64,000 nucleotides of DNA from Strigamia acuminata (GCA_949358305.1 OX442314.1:62319369-62383368); one strand, 5' to 3'; counted from the first letter of the stretch, positions 42,840-55,233 are shown. Numbers and translations are program-made. The notes: generated by a model not told the origin, from the sequence alone.

Positions 42840-44394
42840 ACCTATCTAGCTGTCTCCAACTCAGCCAGTCTACAAGCTAGCGCAAGTCGCAACGGTGTGT
42901 CATCCTTCTCAGCTAATTGTCATTTCACAATCATCATCACATTTCAAACTCTATCAGCTAAACTTCCTACTTGTTCATATTCTTCATGTCTTTTTTGAGG
43001 CTAATTTTATTCAACTTGACTTGAATCTTTGTTGGTTTGTCTCATTTGGAGAAAAAAGGAACTTATGGCGCAATGTCATCAAACCGGAGCACCACCTGGC
43101 GGATCCCGAGTGCTTTAATGGATGCCAAAATGTTCGTTCGGCCCGATGCGTTTGTATCATGATTTCGGCATTAGAAAGAGGTCGAGAAATTCTGCAACCA
43201 GGCTCATTCGATTGGAAATTGCATTCCACACAAGCCTGTATGTTTTTCTACTTGATTTCATCGAGGAAAGATTCCGTTTCGGGCGATCGAAGCCGGCGAC
43301 CGCATGGCAAATTTCGTGCTGGCAAATTTAATTTCAATTCGACCCTAAAAACAAAAAAAAATGAAAAATGAACGGTTTAAAATATTTAAAAAATGTTTCC
43401 TGTGCAGAATTTGCCTCTCTTTCTAATGGTGCCAATAACTTTTTGATCTGTGCTACAGTTTTTTTTTTTTTTTTTTATTTTTCAAAAAACGATAACTGTC
43501 ATTTGCCAAAGAAGGAATGAAATAAATCAACAAAATTTGTGAGAAATTGTGGGAAATTGTTGTTTAATGTTTCAAAAATTTGTCTACCTTAATAATTAGC
43601 ATTGTCTAAAATGGATGAGTGTACACATTGCCCCATAACTGGTCTGGTCTGGTCTAAATATGACCCACGCTGCATTCCTATATCAAAATTGCAATTATTT
43701 ATCAGATAATTAAATAAATTAATAAAAATTCATCACAATTCACTGAGAAATTCATCAAAAGCCATCTAAATCCATCTAAATCCATCAAAAGCCATCGAAA
43801 TCCATCGAAATCCATCGAAATCTATCTAAATCCATCTAAATCCATCAAAAGCCATCGAAATTCACCAAGAAATCATCAAAATTCACGAGAATTTCAACAA
43901 ATTTCAAGAAAATTCCGACACCTACCATCAAAAGTTGATGAAAATCCATCTAATCCCATCAAATGCCATCGAAATTCACCAAGAAATCTTCAAAATTCAC
44001 GAAAATTGATCAAAATTTCAAGGAAATTCACGAAAATTGATCAAAATTTCAAGGAAATTCTGACACACCATCAAAAGTTGATGAAAATTTGGACAAAAAT
44101 TTCATCAAAATCAATTTTAGAAATAGCATAGAGCCAGCCACATTTCAATTCAATTCATACAAACAGAATTAAACAAAACAAAATAGCTGGAGCTGCTCAC
44201 CTGACCAGCTCAGCTCAGCTCAGCTCACGGAATGGCACAGTCCTGCCAGCTCACTCCACCTTGTATAACCACATGCATATATATACCCAGTACATACTAC
44301 ATGTAGACCAATACCCTAGTGTTATATAATAGCCTTTTTGTACCTCATTTCTAATTTTGTATTATTATTATTATTATTATATGATTCTCCCGAA
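42840..44394. repeat. Inter-U2 spacer 14 (1555 bp)
   Basis: Standard spacer, majority variants. Confidence 0.9.
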
Positions 44395-44585
44395 GGAGTG
44401 GGCCGATCCTGGAGTTACTGCTATACCAGGCCAACCCGTGGCAGGGGTGGAGCAAGCTCCGAGCACCTCACCGCATTCCAAAAATCAGTTTAATATTCTG
44501 GGTCCTCAATGAGGACCGTATCAGATATTAAGCTGATAAGAACAGATACTACACTTTGATCTTAGCCAAAAGGCCGAGAAGCGAT
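44395..44585 (-). ncRNA. U2: U2 snRNA, intact copy 8
   Basis: No difference seen from the reference copy. Last intact U2 in the window; the following four loci are all interrupted. Confidence 0.97.
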
Positions 44586-46140
44586 ACCTATCTAGCTGTC
44601 TCCAACTCAGCCAGTCTACAAGCTAGCGCAAGTCGCAACGGTGTGTCATCCTTCTCAGCTAATTGTCATTTCACAATCATCATCACATTTCAAACTCTAT
44701 CAGCTAAACTTCCTACTTGTTCATATTCTTCATGTCTTTTTTGAGGCTAATTTTATTCAACTTGACTTGAATCTTTGTTGGTTTGTCTCATTTGGAGAAA
44801 AAAGGAACTTATGGCGCAATGTCATCAAACCGGAGCACCACCTGGCGGATCCCGAGTGCTTTAATGGATGCCAAAATGTTCGTTCGGCCCGATGCGTTTG
44901 TATCATGATTTCGGCATTAGAAAGAGGTCGAGAAATTCTGCAACCAGGCTCATTCGATTGGAAATTGCATTCCACACAAGCCTGTATGTTTTTCTACTTG
45001 ATTTCATCGAGGAAAGATTCCGTTTCGGGCGATCGAAGCCGGCGACCGCATGGCAAATTTCGTGCTGGCAAATTTAATTTCAATTCGACCCTAAAAACAA
45101 AAAAAAATGAAAAATGAACGGTTTAAAATATTTAAAAAATGTTTCCTGTGCAGAATTTGCCTCTCTTTCTAATGGTGCCAATAACTTTTTGATCTGTGCT
45201 ACAGTTTTTTTTTTTTTTTTTTATTTTTCAAAAAACGATAACTGTCATTTGCCAAAGAAGGAATGAAATAAATCAACAAAATTTGTGAGAAATTGTGGGA
45301 AATTGTTGTTTAATGTTTCAAAAATTTGTCTACCTTAATAATTAGCATTGTCTAAAATGGATGAGTGTACACATTGCCCCATAACTGGTCTGGTCTGGTC
45401 TAAATATGACCCACGCTGCATTCCTATATCAAAATTGCAATTATTTATCAGATAATTAAATAAATTAATAAAAATTCATCACAATTCACTGAGAAATTCA
45501 TCAAAAGCCATCTAAATCCATCTAAATCCATCAAAAGCCATCGAAATCCATCGAAATCCATCGAAATCTATCTAAATCCATCTAAATCCATCAAAAGCCA
45601 TCGAAATTCACCAAGAAATCATCAAAATTCACGAGAATTTCAACAAATTTCAAGAAAATTCCGACACCTACCATCAAAAGTTGATGAAAATCCATCTAAT
45701 CCCATCAAATGCCATCGAAATTCACCAAGAAATCTTCAAAATTCACGAAAATTGATCAAAATTTCAAGGAAATTCACGAAAATTGATCAAAATTTCAAGG
45801 AAATTCTGACACACCATCAAAAGTTGATGAAAATTTGGACAAAAATTTCATCAAAATCAATTTTAGAAATAGCATAGAGCCAGCCACATTTCAATTCAAT
45901 TCATACAAACAGAATTAAACAAAACAAAATAGCTGGAGCTGCTCACCTGACCAGCTCAGCTCAGCTCAGCTCACGGAATGGCACAGTCCTGCCAGCTCAC
46001 TCCACCTTGTATAACCACATGCATATATATACCCAGTACATACTACATGTAGACCAATACCCTAGTGTTATATAATAGCCTTTTTGTACCTCATTTCTAA
46101 TTTTGTATTATTATTATTATTATTATATGATTCTCCCGAA
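44586..46140. repeat. Inter-U2 spacer 15 (1555 bp)
   Basis: Standard spacer, majority variants. Confidence 0.9.
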
Positions 46141-46291
46141 GGAGTGGGCCGATCCTGGAGTTACTGCTATACCAGGCCAACCCGTGGCAGGGGTGGAGCA
46201 AGCTCCGAGCACCTCACCGCATTCCAAAAATCAGTTTAATATTCTGGGTCCTCAATGAGGACCGTATCAGATATTAAGCTGATAAGAACAG
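46141..46291 (-). pseudogene. U2: U2 snRNA 3' part (nt 41-191), split by sF
   Basis: 151 nt, no internal difference seen. Confidence 0.95.
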
Positions 46292-48346
46292 CCGCCAGGG
46301 AAGGTTGCATGCCAAGTGGCTCCTACCGTCGATCCCGTTTTTGAGACCTTTATGCACGATTTTTGGATTTTCCTGCAGTAAATACAGCGTATACATGTGC
46401 ATTCGACCTTTGCACGTGGTTTTTGGCAAGTTTTCCGTAAGTTTTTGGCAGTTTTTTGACTTTTTTGCGATCGCCGAAACACGTGGCGACGATCGCCGAT
46501 CTTCCGTCTTCGATTCCGAGATTTCTAACGGTCCGTTTGCTGTGTTCTTTACACGAAACTGACCGCCAGCACCTCCTCTACAAGTGGGTATTGGTTTCGG
46601 AACCGGGAGAAGTCTTTTTTCGCCGTTTTCGCGACTTTTTGTGACCGCCGAAACACGTGGCGACGATCGCCGAATTCCCGTTATCGGTTTTTCGGCAACT
46701 ACAGGCCGTAGATAGGTCGAATTGGTGTGTTCTTGGCACCAAATTGTGCGCCAGAACCTCCTCTGTCGATCTCTATTGGTTTCCGGTTCAACCGGAATCG
46801 TTTTTCGGTCGAATTTTTCGTTTTTCGCCCGATTCGCGATCGGCGAATACACGCGGTATTGATATACGTCGCCCAGACGTTTTTCTTTCGTGCCGATGGA
46901 TAGAATTATCGATTGCAGACTTGATGCTGGCTTAACACCCATACATCTACTAGAAGCTCTTCTTAAAAAGCTAGGAAGACACACGGAAGATGGAGAACCC
47001 ACGATCAAAGGGATTCAATGTGTCGGTGGTTTAAAATTCGAAGCTTTGCTGACCAGTCAGGAACTGGTCGACCAACTAGCTGATTCCAGCGGTGCTACGG
47101 TCGACGGTTTGCGAATTTTGTGGGCACCACGAATTCGTCGTGACAAACGTGTTATTGTTAAAGGACTTTCGATGACGGTTCCACTGGCCGAGGTGGATTA
47201 CGAAATGCGCAAGTTGGGCAGTGTAACGTCCGTAGCGTACGAGAAGTTCGAAAACCATGAGTCGATTATCAATGGAAACATCATCGTGATGATTACCAGC
47301 GACAATTTGCCTAGCAAAATCGTAATTGGGGATTTTTCTGGCCACCTTATCTACAAGGGCATGGGCCCCTACTGCCCCAAGTGCGACACGACGGACCACT
47401 ACGCATCGGTGTGCCCGAAAACGAAATGTTATAACTGTAATGAGTTTGGCCACGTAAGCAGATTTTGCACGACTGACTGCAAAACTTGTAACAAACCGGG
47501 ACACACGTCTGCCAACTGCCGTGTCCGTGTCCGTGCTGCGAAGTCGAAAAACGCAGCGCAAGAAATTCGAAAACCGAGCGATCCGAAGAATATTACGTGC
47601 TATAACTGCAAAAAACGGGGCCATATCAGCAGCGATTGCAAGGAAAACTGCGGGATCTGCAAGAAGCCGGGCCATATTTCGAGAGACTGCTCGATTCGAC
47701 ACGAAAAAATGGCCAAGAAAACCAAAGCGCCCACAGAAAAGCGACGACGAGATGAAACGAAACAGATTGACGAAACGAAACCGGTCGACGAAACGAAACC
47801 GGTTGACGAAACGAAACCGGTTGACGAAACGACTGTCATGGAACAAATCGCCCCTGTTGCCACTGCTGCTTCCGTCTCAAAAACTATCGTCCCGGACAGG
47901 TACAGCGATTTGACCGTGGAGGAATACGAAGCATATTGCGCGGAGCAAAATAGATTATGTTTTGGCGATACGGACAGCGAGGACAGCGAGGGGGAGAACG
48001 AAATGGACTTTGAAGAGCAGACGAAACGAACCAGGGACGACAGCGATGATGATTTCACGGTTGTGAAAAACAAGAAATCGCGGATAAAGGAACGACGATC
48101 CTGATCCTGCCGCAAGAAAAACTTGACAAAAATACGGTTTTGTTCTTAATTGACAATTGATTAACTTTTATTGTTCGTTTACTTATTTATTATAATGTAT
48201 TATTATTATCGTAACTCTTGTATAATATGCATCTATACGTGATGGGTGCTCGATTATTGTGAATTTTTAATTATGTAACCAATTGGTGTGCACTTGTACT
48301 CCTTTTTTAGTCGGATAGAAATAAAATGGCCCTAAGGGTATTAAGC
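46292..48346 (+). mobile_element. sF: ORF1-only non-autonomous element (2055 bp), twin of sE
   Basis: Shares the diagnostic cgcccgattc change with sE and no private change was seen. It lies 7310 bp from sE with two intact units between, so it could be a product of unequal exchange as well as of transposition. Target duplication 48347-48363. Confidence 0.95.
46896..48104 (+). CDS. ORF1: ORF1 protein of sF (402 aa)
   Basis: Begins at the ATG at 46896. Same protein as sA and sE, intact. Confidence 0.93.
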   Translation: MDRIIDCRLDAGLTPIHLLEALLKKLGRHTEDGEPTIKGIQCVGGLKFEALLTSQELVDQLADSSGATVDGLRILWAPRIRRDKRVIVKGLSMTVPLAEVDYEMRKLGSVTSVAYEKFENHESIINGNIIVMITSDNLPSKIVIGDFSGHLIYKGMGPYCPKCDTTDHYASVCPKTKCYNCNEFGHVSRFCTTDCKTCNKPGHTSANCRVRVRAAKSKNAAQEIRKPSDPKNITCYNCKKRGHISSDCKENCGICKKPGHISRDCSIRHEKMAKKTKAPTEKRRRDETKQIDETKPVDETKPVDETKPVDETTVMEQIAPVATAASVSKTIVPDRYSDLTVEEYEAYCAEQNRLCFGDTDSEDSEGENEMDFEEQTKRTRDDSDDDFTVVKNKKSRIKERRS

Positions 48347-48403
48347 TAAGCTGATAAGAACAGATACTACACTTTGATCTTAGCCAAAAGGCCGAGAAGC
48401 GAT
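48347..48403 (-). pseudogene. U2: U2 snRNA 5' part (nt 1-57), split by sF
   Basis: Partner of 46141-46291; unchanged. Confidence 0.95.
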
Positions 48404-49958
48404 ACCTATCTAGCTGTCTCCAACTCAGCCAGTCTACAAGCTAGCGCAAGTCGCAACGGTGTGTCATCCTTCTCAGCTAATTGTCATTTCACAATCATCA
48501 TCACATTTCAAACTCTATCAGCTAAACTTCCTACTTGTTCATATTCTTCATGTCTTTTTTGAGGCTAATTTTATTCAACTTGACTTGAATCTTTGTTGGT
48601 TTGTCTCATTTGGAGAAAAAAGGAACTTATGGCGCAATGTCATCAAACCGGAGCACCACCTGGCGGATCCCGAGTGCTTTAATGGATGCCAAAATGTTCG
48701 TTCGGCCCGATGCGTTTGTATCATGATTTCGGCATTAGAAAGAGGTCGAGAAATTCTGCAACCAGGCTCATTCGATTGGAAATTGCATTCCACACAAGCC
48801 TGTATGTTTTTCTACTTGATTTCATCGAGGAAAGATTCCGTTTCGGGCGATCGAAGCCGGCGACCGCATGGCAAATTTCGTGCTGGCAAATTTAATTTCA
48901 ATTCGACCCTAAAAACAAAAAAAAATGAAAAATGAACGGTTTAAAATATTTAAAAAATGTTTCCTGTGCAGAATTTGCCTCTCTTTCTAATGGTGCCAAT
49001 AACTTTTTGATCTGTGCTACAGTTTTTTTTTTTTTTTTTTATTTTTCAAAAAACGATAACTGTCATTTGCCAAAGAAGGAATGAAATAAATCAACAAAAT
49101 TTGTGAGAAATTGTGGGAAATTGTTGTTTAATGTTTCAAAAATTTGTCTACCTTAATAATTAGCATTGTCTAAAATGGATGAGTGTACACATTGCCCCAT
49201 AACTGGTCTGGTCTGGTCTAAATATGACCCACGCTGCATTCCTATATCAAAATTGCAATTATTTATCAGATAATTAAATAAATTAATAAAAATTCATCAC
49301 AATTCACTGAGAAATTCATCAAAAGCCATCTAAATCCATCTAAATCCATCAAAAGCCATCGAAATCCATCGAAATCCATCGAAATCTATCTAAATCCATC
49401 TAAATCCATCAAAAGCCATCGAAATTCACCAAGAAATCATCAAAATTCACGAGAATTTCAACAAATTTCAAGAAAATTCCGACACCTACCATCAAAAGTT
49501 GATGAAAATCCATCTAATCCCATCAAATGCCATCGAAATTCACCAAGAAATCTTCAAAATTCACGAAAATTGATCAAAATTTCAAGGAAATTCACGAAAA
49601 TTGATCAAAATTTCAAGGAAATTCTGACACACCATCAAAAGTTGATGAAAATTTGGACAAAAATTTCATCAAAATCAATTTTAGAAATAGCATAGAGCCA
49701 GCCACATTTCAATTCAATTCATACAAACAGAATTAAACAAAACAAAATAGCTGGAGCTGCTCACCTGACCAGCTCAGCTCAGCTCAGCTCACGGAATGGC
49801 ACAGTCCTGCCAGCTCACTCCACCTTGTATAACCACATGCATATATATACCCAGTACATACTACATGTAGACCAATACCCTAGTGTTATATAATAGCCTT
49901 TTTGTACCTCATTTCTAATTTTGTATTATTATTATTATTATTATATGATTCTCCCGAA
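48404..49958. repeat. Inter-U2 spacer 16 (1555 bp)
   Basis: Standard spacer, majority variants. Confidence 0.9.
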
Positions 49959-50109
49959 GGAGTGGGCCGATCCTGGAGTTACTGCTATACCAGGCCAACC
50001 CGTGGCAGGGGTGGAGCAAGCTCCGAGCACCTCACCGCATTCCAAAAATCAGTTTAATATTCTGGGTCCTCAATGAGGACCGTATCAGATATTAAGCTGA
50101 TAAGAACAG
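49959..50109 (-). pseudogene. U2: U2 snRNA 3' part (nt 41-191), split by K3
   Basis: 151 nt with the normal single cagatat, unlike the K2 locus. Confidence 0.95.
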
Positions 50110-50528
50110 GACAGGTCACACGTGGTTGCTCCTGCGTTTTTCCTGTTTTTTCAGAAATTCCGGCTAAAATCCTGGGATTTTCTGCGGTGAAACTGTCGGT
50201 ATATGTACCTTGTACCATCCCACGTCGTTTTCCGAATCAAAATCGCGTTATTTTTTGAAATTTTCGACTTTTTTACGAATTCCGCAACACGTGGCGACGA
50301 TCGTCGCATTTTCGTTTTCGGTTTTTCGTCGTTTCCGGGCCAACGAACGGTCCATTTGTTGTGTTCTTGGCACCAAATTGTGCGCCAAGACTTCGTCTAC
50401 AAGACTGTGTAGGTTTTGTGGATACTTACAATCGTTTTCGGGCCGAAATTTCGACTTTTTCGTCCGTTCGCGATCGGCGCGATCTCGTAGAATCGGCAGA
50501 CGTCGCCCTGACGTTTTCCTTCGCCGCG

Positions 50529-51680
50529 ATGGAGTTGCTAGTCGATTGTTGGATCGAGACCGGTCTTAAACCCCGAATCCTCATGGAAACATTGCAAAAG
50601 CGACTGGGAAAGTTAACAGAAAACGGCGTACCAACGATAAAATTTATCCAACACATACTTGGTGGGAAGTTCCAAGTTCTGCTGACGAACACGGAACTGG
50701 TCGACCAGTTGGCCAGTTCCAAAGGAACCACCGTGGATGGGCTAAAAATCACGTGGGAACCCAAAATTCGTCGGGATAAACGCGTTATTATAAAGGGATT
50801 GTCACCACTTGTGCCACTTTTCGAGGTGGAACGCGAGATGAAAAGATTTGGCAACGTGTCATCCGTTTCATACGAGAAGTTCGAGGACGACGATTTCATT
50901 TTGAACGGAAATATCATTGTTATGATCAGCGCCGATGATTTACCGAACAAGATCGAGGTTGGGCAGTATTCGGGACACCTAATTTACAAGGGCATGGGCC
51001 CGTACTGCCCGAAATGTGACACGACAGACCACTACGCTTCGGTTTGTCCCAAAACAAAATGCTTCAACTGTAACCAATTCGGCCACGTAAGCCGATCCTG
51101 CACCGAAAAGTGCAAAACGTGCGACAAATTGGGGCACACGTCCGCCAACTGTCGTATCCGGGCGGCGAACGCGAAGAAAACGACGAACGCAACGCAAGAA
51201 ACGAGAAGACGACCAAACGATCCAAACAAGCCGCCGAACTGTTACAATTGCGGGAAACGTGGCCACATTAGCAGCGATTGCACCGAGAATTGCAAGATCT
51301 GCAAAGAACCGGGACACGTCTCACGAGACTGTCCAATTCGAAAGGAAAAAATCGCAAAGAAAACCGAGACAACCAGCGCACGCGTCGAGAACGAAAAACA
51401 AGACGAAACGGAACCGATTGAGAAGAAAACTGCCGTGGAACAAATCGTTACTGTCACCACTTCGGCACTCGATTCGGAACCGAACCAGCAATTTGAAATG
51501 GACATCGAGGAACCGTTGAAGCGGTCGAGAGAAGAGACGGACAGCGACGACGAGGGTTTCACCACGGTGACATACAAGCAAACGGGCGTACAAGATTTAT
51601 CGAAAACGAGACAGAAAAACCACTCGAAAAAGAAGAGGGGAAACGATTCTGCCACGAAGGGGGAAGAAATTCCCAAGTAA
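50529..51680 (+). CDS. ORF1: ORF1 protein of K3 (383 aa, five CCHC zinc knuckles)
   Basis: The ATG at 50529 starts MELLVDCW, aligned with K2. Diverged in the N-terminal third (TGLKPRILMETLQKRLGK against TGLTPLNLLDELWKRLGK; EDDDFILN insertion relative to K2, closer in length to the short-element ORF1). All five knuckles keep their ligands, and the C-terminal half is close to K2. Ends at TAA. Unlike K1 and K2, ORF2 is in a different frame from this ORF1. Confidence 0.94.
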   Translation: MELLVDCWIETGLKPRILMETLQKRLGKLTENGVPTIKFIQHILGGKFQVLLTNTELVDQLASSKGTTVDGLKITWEPKIRRDKRVIIKGLSPLVPLFEVEREMKRFGNVSSVSYEKFEDDDFILNGNIIVMISADDLPNKIEVGQYSGHLIYKGMGPYCPKCDTTDHYASVCPKTKCFNCNQFGHVSRSCTEKCKTCDKLGHTSANCRIRAANAKKTTNATQETRRRPNDPNKPPNCYNCGKRGHISSDCTENCKICKEPGHVSRDCPIRKEKIAKKTETTSARVENEKQDETEPIEKKTAVEQIVTVTTSALDSEPNQQFEMDIEEPLKRSREETDSDDEGFTTVTYKQTGVQDLSKTRQKNHSKKKRGNDSATKGEEIPK

Positions 51681-51744
51681 CTTGACAAAAACGTTTTTGT
51701 TAAGTTTTCGACACACGCACCGTTAGAAAAAACCCCCACAAACA

Positions 51745-54700
51745 GAAGAATTCGTCTTTAAAGCTGCGACGTACAATGTACGCTCACTTCAAGGATTTAC
51801 AAGACAAACCGAATTGCTAAACTGGATGAGGACGAATCCAGTCGACATAGTGTTTCTGCAGGAAACTCACGTGACCGACAAACTGAAAATGCGATGGATC
51901 GAGCAAAATACTCCCGGCTTCAAGTGGCACTGGTGCTGCAACGTAGACGGCAGCGGAGGACTTGGAATTGGCTTCAAAAAATCGAAATTCAGCCAGAGCA
52001 GTGTGCGCTACGAATGCCACAACCGAATCATGGTTTGGGACTGTGTTTGTGGCGACACTGCACTTCGATTAATCAACGCGTACGGACCAGTGGACGTTAC
52101 GAAAGTCGAGGACTTCTACGACGAGCTCACCGTGTGCACTGACACCAACCGAAACGTGATTATCGGCGGCGACTTAAACACGGACTTCGAATCGACCTCG
52201 AGACGACACGCAAAGGCAGAAAAGCGACTCGAGAAACTGATGAACGACAAAAACTTGACAGATGCGTGGCTTGCCGGCGGTAGAAAAGGAATGCAGCACT
52301 CCTTCAAATGGCAGACCACGACCTCGAGACTGGACTACTGGTTGGTAGAGAATAATGGGCGAATCCTGACCAAAAGCTGCTCAATTGGTGGCGACTCGTT
52401 CTCGGATCACTACCCGGTGTTTTGTGCTTTTGGACTCATGTCTAGAAAGAGGATAAAATCGTTTTGGAAATTAAACACAGACCTGCTTGATGACCAGCAT
52501 TTTTGCGAACGTTTCGAGGAAAAATGGGGCGATTGGATCGACGAGTTGCGATTGGACCCAAGAGGCTGGGAAACGATTAAACGACGAATCAAACGTTTTT
52601 GCAAGACCGCATCGATTGCTGCAAATAGAAAAGCAAAGGAACACAGGGAAAACCTACTTTGGATCCGGAAGTTGTTTAGAGACTCGGGGCAAGACTTTTT
52701 TAAAAGCGACATCGAGGAAATTTCACGCGAATTGAAAGAGTTGAACGTGACTACGCAGCGAGGAAACGCCATTTTTGCCGTGATCGAGGAGCGCGACTTT
52801 CTAGAAAGTGTCGGCGACGATGCAAAGAGAAAGAAAGAGGCGGCAAATTCGAAACGGGATATTAGTAATGTGTTTGTGAATGGCGCAGCGATTTCCGACG
52901 AGGTGGCAATTCGTACCGCATTCACCAACCACTACAAAGAAAAATTCGGGCGAGTGGACGTAAACGAAGCTACCTGGACGAAATTTCACAGAGAATCGGA
53001 TTCTGGCGACGAATTTTCGAACCTGGATGACGCCTTCACCGTGAAGGAAATCTCGGACACGATTAGCAGATTGAGCAACAACCGCAGCCCAGGAATTGAT
53101 GGGATTCCGGCCGAGTTCTACAAGAAATTCCGTGGAATCATTGCTCCTTATCTCTGCGCGCTGTGGAACACCAGCACGACGCTGACCAACTCCCAGAGAT
53201 CGGGCGTGATAACGCTGATCCCGAAAATCGAAAACCCGAAGGTTTGCGGCGACTGGCGACCGATCTCGCTGCTGTGCACCGACTACAAAATCTACACGAA
53301 AGTTCTAAACTCACGACTTCGGACGCTGATCAAGGAAAAAGTCGAGTGTGGACAGTTCGGGGGCGTGAAGGGAAAACGAATTTCGGATGCGCAGATCCTC
53401 CTCGCATCAACTTGGAACCGGGGAACTTTAACCAACTCATCTCTGGCGCTGCTCGCACTGGACCAACGTGAAGCGTACGACCGCGTCCACTGGGAATATT
53501 TGTGGAAATCGTGCAAGTCGATCGGATTCACCGACCAGTTCCTCGAGCGCATCAAACAGTGCTATCGCGACATCACCTCGAAAATCAATATCAACGGGAC
53601 ATTGACTGAAAACATCGAAATTTCCAGAGGTGTACGACAGGGTTGCCCGCTTTCGATGACCCTGTACACCGTATACATCGACACACTCCAGAAACGCATC
53701 CAGAACGAAGAGAAAATCGCAGGCGTTCGACTACAGGGCACGGAAATCAAGTCCACAGCGTTCGTTGACGACCTGACGCTCACGATCACCGACCCAAACT
53801 CGTTGGAAGCGATTCGTAACCTTTTTGGCGAGTTTAGAGACGCGACCGGCAGCGACCTGAACTTGGCCAAGAGCAAGGGACTCACGATTGGACCAGCGTG
53901 GACCGAGGACCACAAGCGGATGTTCCCGATCAACTGGAACGAGACTTCGGTTAAAATTCTGGGGATCGAGTTCGGCTACGATATGAAACGTGTTGGAAAG
54001 CGAGCGTGGCGACTTTTGGCAATCGAATTAACCGCCACACTCAACGAATGGCGCGACAGGAATATGTCTTTCGTGCAGAAGGTGAGTTTCATCAAGCAGT
54101 ACGTCCTGTGCAAAGTAAAATTCCTGGCCAGCGTGCACCTCCCAAGCCAGAAATGGATGAAAGAGATGCAATCAAAACTGGTCAGGTTTGTATGGGGCGG
54201 AAAGGTGAATAGACTCCCTTTTGCCGGGACTTACCTGTGTGCCAGGAAGGAGGATGGAGGCATCGGTCTGCCACACATCGAGACACTGGTCATGGCGTAC
54301 GTCACCGAGTTGACCCTGCGAAAAGTAAAAATGGAGAATCGAATGGAAAATTGGTCGGTTTACATTACGCTTTACCTCGGTTTCCACTGGAGGAAACTCG
54401 ACCCCGAGATGGCGAGCATCCGGTTTGTACATTCCGAGACACGCGACATCTGGTTCGACTACATCTACAAGATTTCGACCACGTACCTGGCCGTTTTTCC
54501 CGACGAATGGCGCGAGCTAGATGGAAACGGATGGTACTGGTGGTTTTATGCGAAAACGAACGACGCCGACCGGAACATTCGAGACTACTCGAGGGGCACG
54601 AACTGGAGTCTTCTCTGGCGTAATTTGTGGTCTGCAAACATGCAGAACACAATCTGGAAGATTTGCCAGAGGGGAGTCCTGTGCAGAGACCGTCTTTTCA

Positions 54701-55095
54701 AGATGAAGCTCCGAGATTCCGACTCGTGCCAGCGATGCACCGCAACCGAAAACGCTAAACACGTAATCTGGGACTGTCCGTACGCACAGCGAATCTGGCT
54801 CGATCTGGCCAGCCTGTTCGACGCCAGGGACCTCGTATACGAAAATGTAATCTTTAAGATACCTCCGAACATCGACGCGACTAAAGTGAGATTTTGGAAC
54901 TTCCTAAACGGTCTGGTGATCCATTATTTATGGAGAGCCAGATGCGAAATTCACCGAGGAAACAATTGGGATAAATCTCAATTCTTCATTGTAATCTGGG
55001 CAGTAGCCAAGACGAACATGGAAGCCCTTCGAAAACGAAACGAAGGCAAGTGGATCGAGCTAATGAATAGCGGGCGGGGAATAATCGACAATTGA
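51745..55095 (+). CDS. ORF2: ORF2 protein of K3: AP-endonuclease, reverse transcriptase, CCHC (1116 aa)
   Basis: Same length and domain order as K2 ORF2 with all catalytic boxes retained (QETH, GGDLNTD, SRLDYW, SDHYPVF, LALDQREAYD, FVDD, CX2CX7HX4C). The upstream open stretch begins at 51727, after a TAG at 51724. The codons for EEFVFKAATYNVRSLQG from 51745 differ from K2 mainly at third positions, which supports translation before the first ATG (51826). The linker between endonuclease and reverse transcriptase is the most diverged part. Ends GIIDN-TGA, the form that matches the ORF2 remnant in the short elements. Confidence 0.95.
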   Translation, partial: EEFVFKAATYNVRSLQGFTRQTELLNWMRTNPVDIVFLQETHVTDKLKMRWIEQNTPGFKWHWCCNVDGSGGLGIGFKKSKFSQSSVRYECHNRIMVWDCVCGDTALRLINAYGPVDVTKVEDFYDELTVCTDTNRNVIIGGDLNTDFESTSRRHAKAEKRLEKLMNDKNLTDAWLAGGRKGMQHSFKWQTTTSRLDYWLVENNGRILTKSCSIGGDSFSDHYPVFCAFGLMSRKRIKSFWKLNTDLLDDQHFCERFEEKWGDWIDELRLDPRGWETIKRRIKRFCKTASIAANRKAKEHRENLLWIRKLFRDSGQDFFKSDIEEISRELKELNVTTQRGNAIFAVIEERDFLESVGDDAKRKKEAANSKRDISNVFVNGAAISDEVAIRTAFTNHYKEKFGRVDVNEATWTKFHRESDSGDEFSNLDDAFTVKEISDTISRLSNNRSPGIDGIPAEFYKKFRGIIAPYLCALWNTSTTLTNSQRSGVITLIPKIENPKVCGDWRPISLLCTDYKIYTKVLNSRLRTLIKEKVECGQFGGVKGKRISDAQILLASTWNRGTLTNSSLALLALDQREAYDRVHWEYLWKSCKSIGFTDQFLERIKQCYRDITSKININGTLTENIEISRGVRQGCPLSMTLYTVYIDTLQKRIQNEEKIAGVRLQGTEIKSTAFVDDLTLTITDPNSLEAIRNLFGEFRDATGSDLNLAKSKGLTIGPAWTEDHKRMFPINWNETSVKILGIEFGYDMKRVGKRAWRLLAIELTATLNEWRDRNMSFVQKVSFIKQYVLCKVKFLASVHLPSQKWMKEMQSKLVRFVWGGKVNRLPFAGTYLCARKEDGGIGLPHIETLVMAYVTELTLRKVKMENRMENWSVYITLYLGFHWRKLDPEMASIRFVHSETRDIWFDYIYKISTTYLAVFPDEWRELDGNGWYWWFYAKTNDADRNIRDYSRGTNWSLLWRNLWSANMQNTIWKICQRGVLCRDRLFKMKLRDSDSCQRCTATENAKHVIWDCPYAQRIWLDLASLFDARDLVYENVIFKIPPNIDATKVRFWNFLNGLVIHYLWRARCEIHRGNNWDKSQFFIVIWAVAKTNMEALRKRNEGKWIELMNSGRGIIDN

Positions 55096-55233
55096 CAGTT
55101 ATTACGAAAAACTGTATATATTGAGTGTAACTTTTATTTATTTATATTGTAATTTGAATAACTAGGTATGCACTTGCATTCCTGTTTTTTGGCTTTTCGG
55201 AAAATAAACAAACCCTGTTGATGGGTACAAAGC
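55096..55233 (+). promoter_or_regulatory. 3' UTR and tail of K3
   Basis: 138 bp. Tail variant gtatgcacttgcattcc in place of gtgtgcacttgtactcc, AATAAA at 55203-55208 and an accc-tgttgat-gggt hairpin (55212-55226). Sequence of the loop differs from K2 and the short elements but the stem is kept. No long A-run. Confidence 0.7.

Larger units (their letters stand above)
50110..55233 (+). mobile_element. K3: complete autonomous U2-specific LINE of a second subfamily (5124 bp)
   Basis: Same start (gacaggtcac), ORF order, site and orientation as K2. The 5' UTR is near-identical to K2 up to the ORF1 start. ORF1 and the first half of ORF2 then differ strongly, the middle of ORF2 is again very close, and the 3' UTR differs except for the conserved tail. 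Both ORFs are open. Target duplication 55234-55250. Confidence 0.97.
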
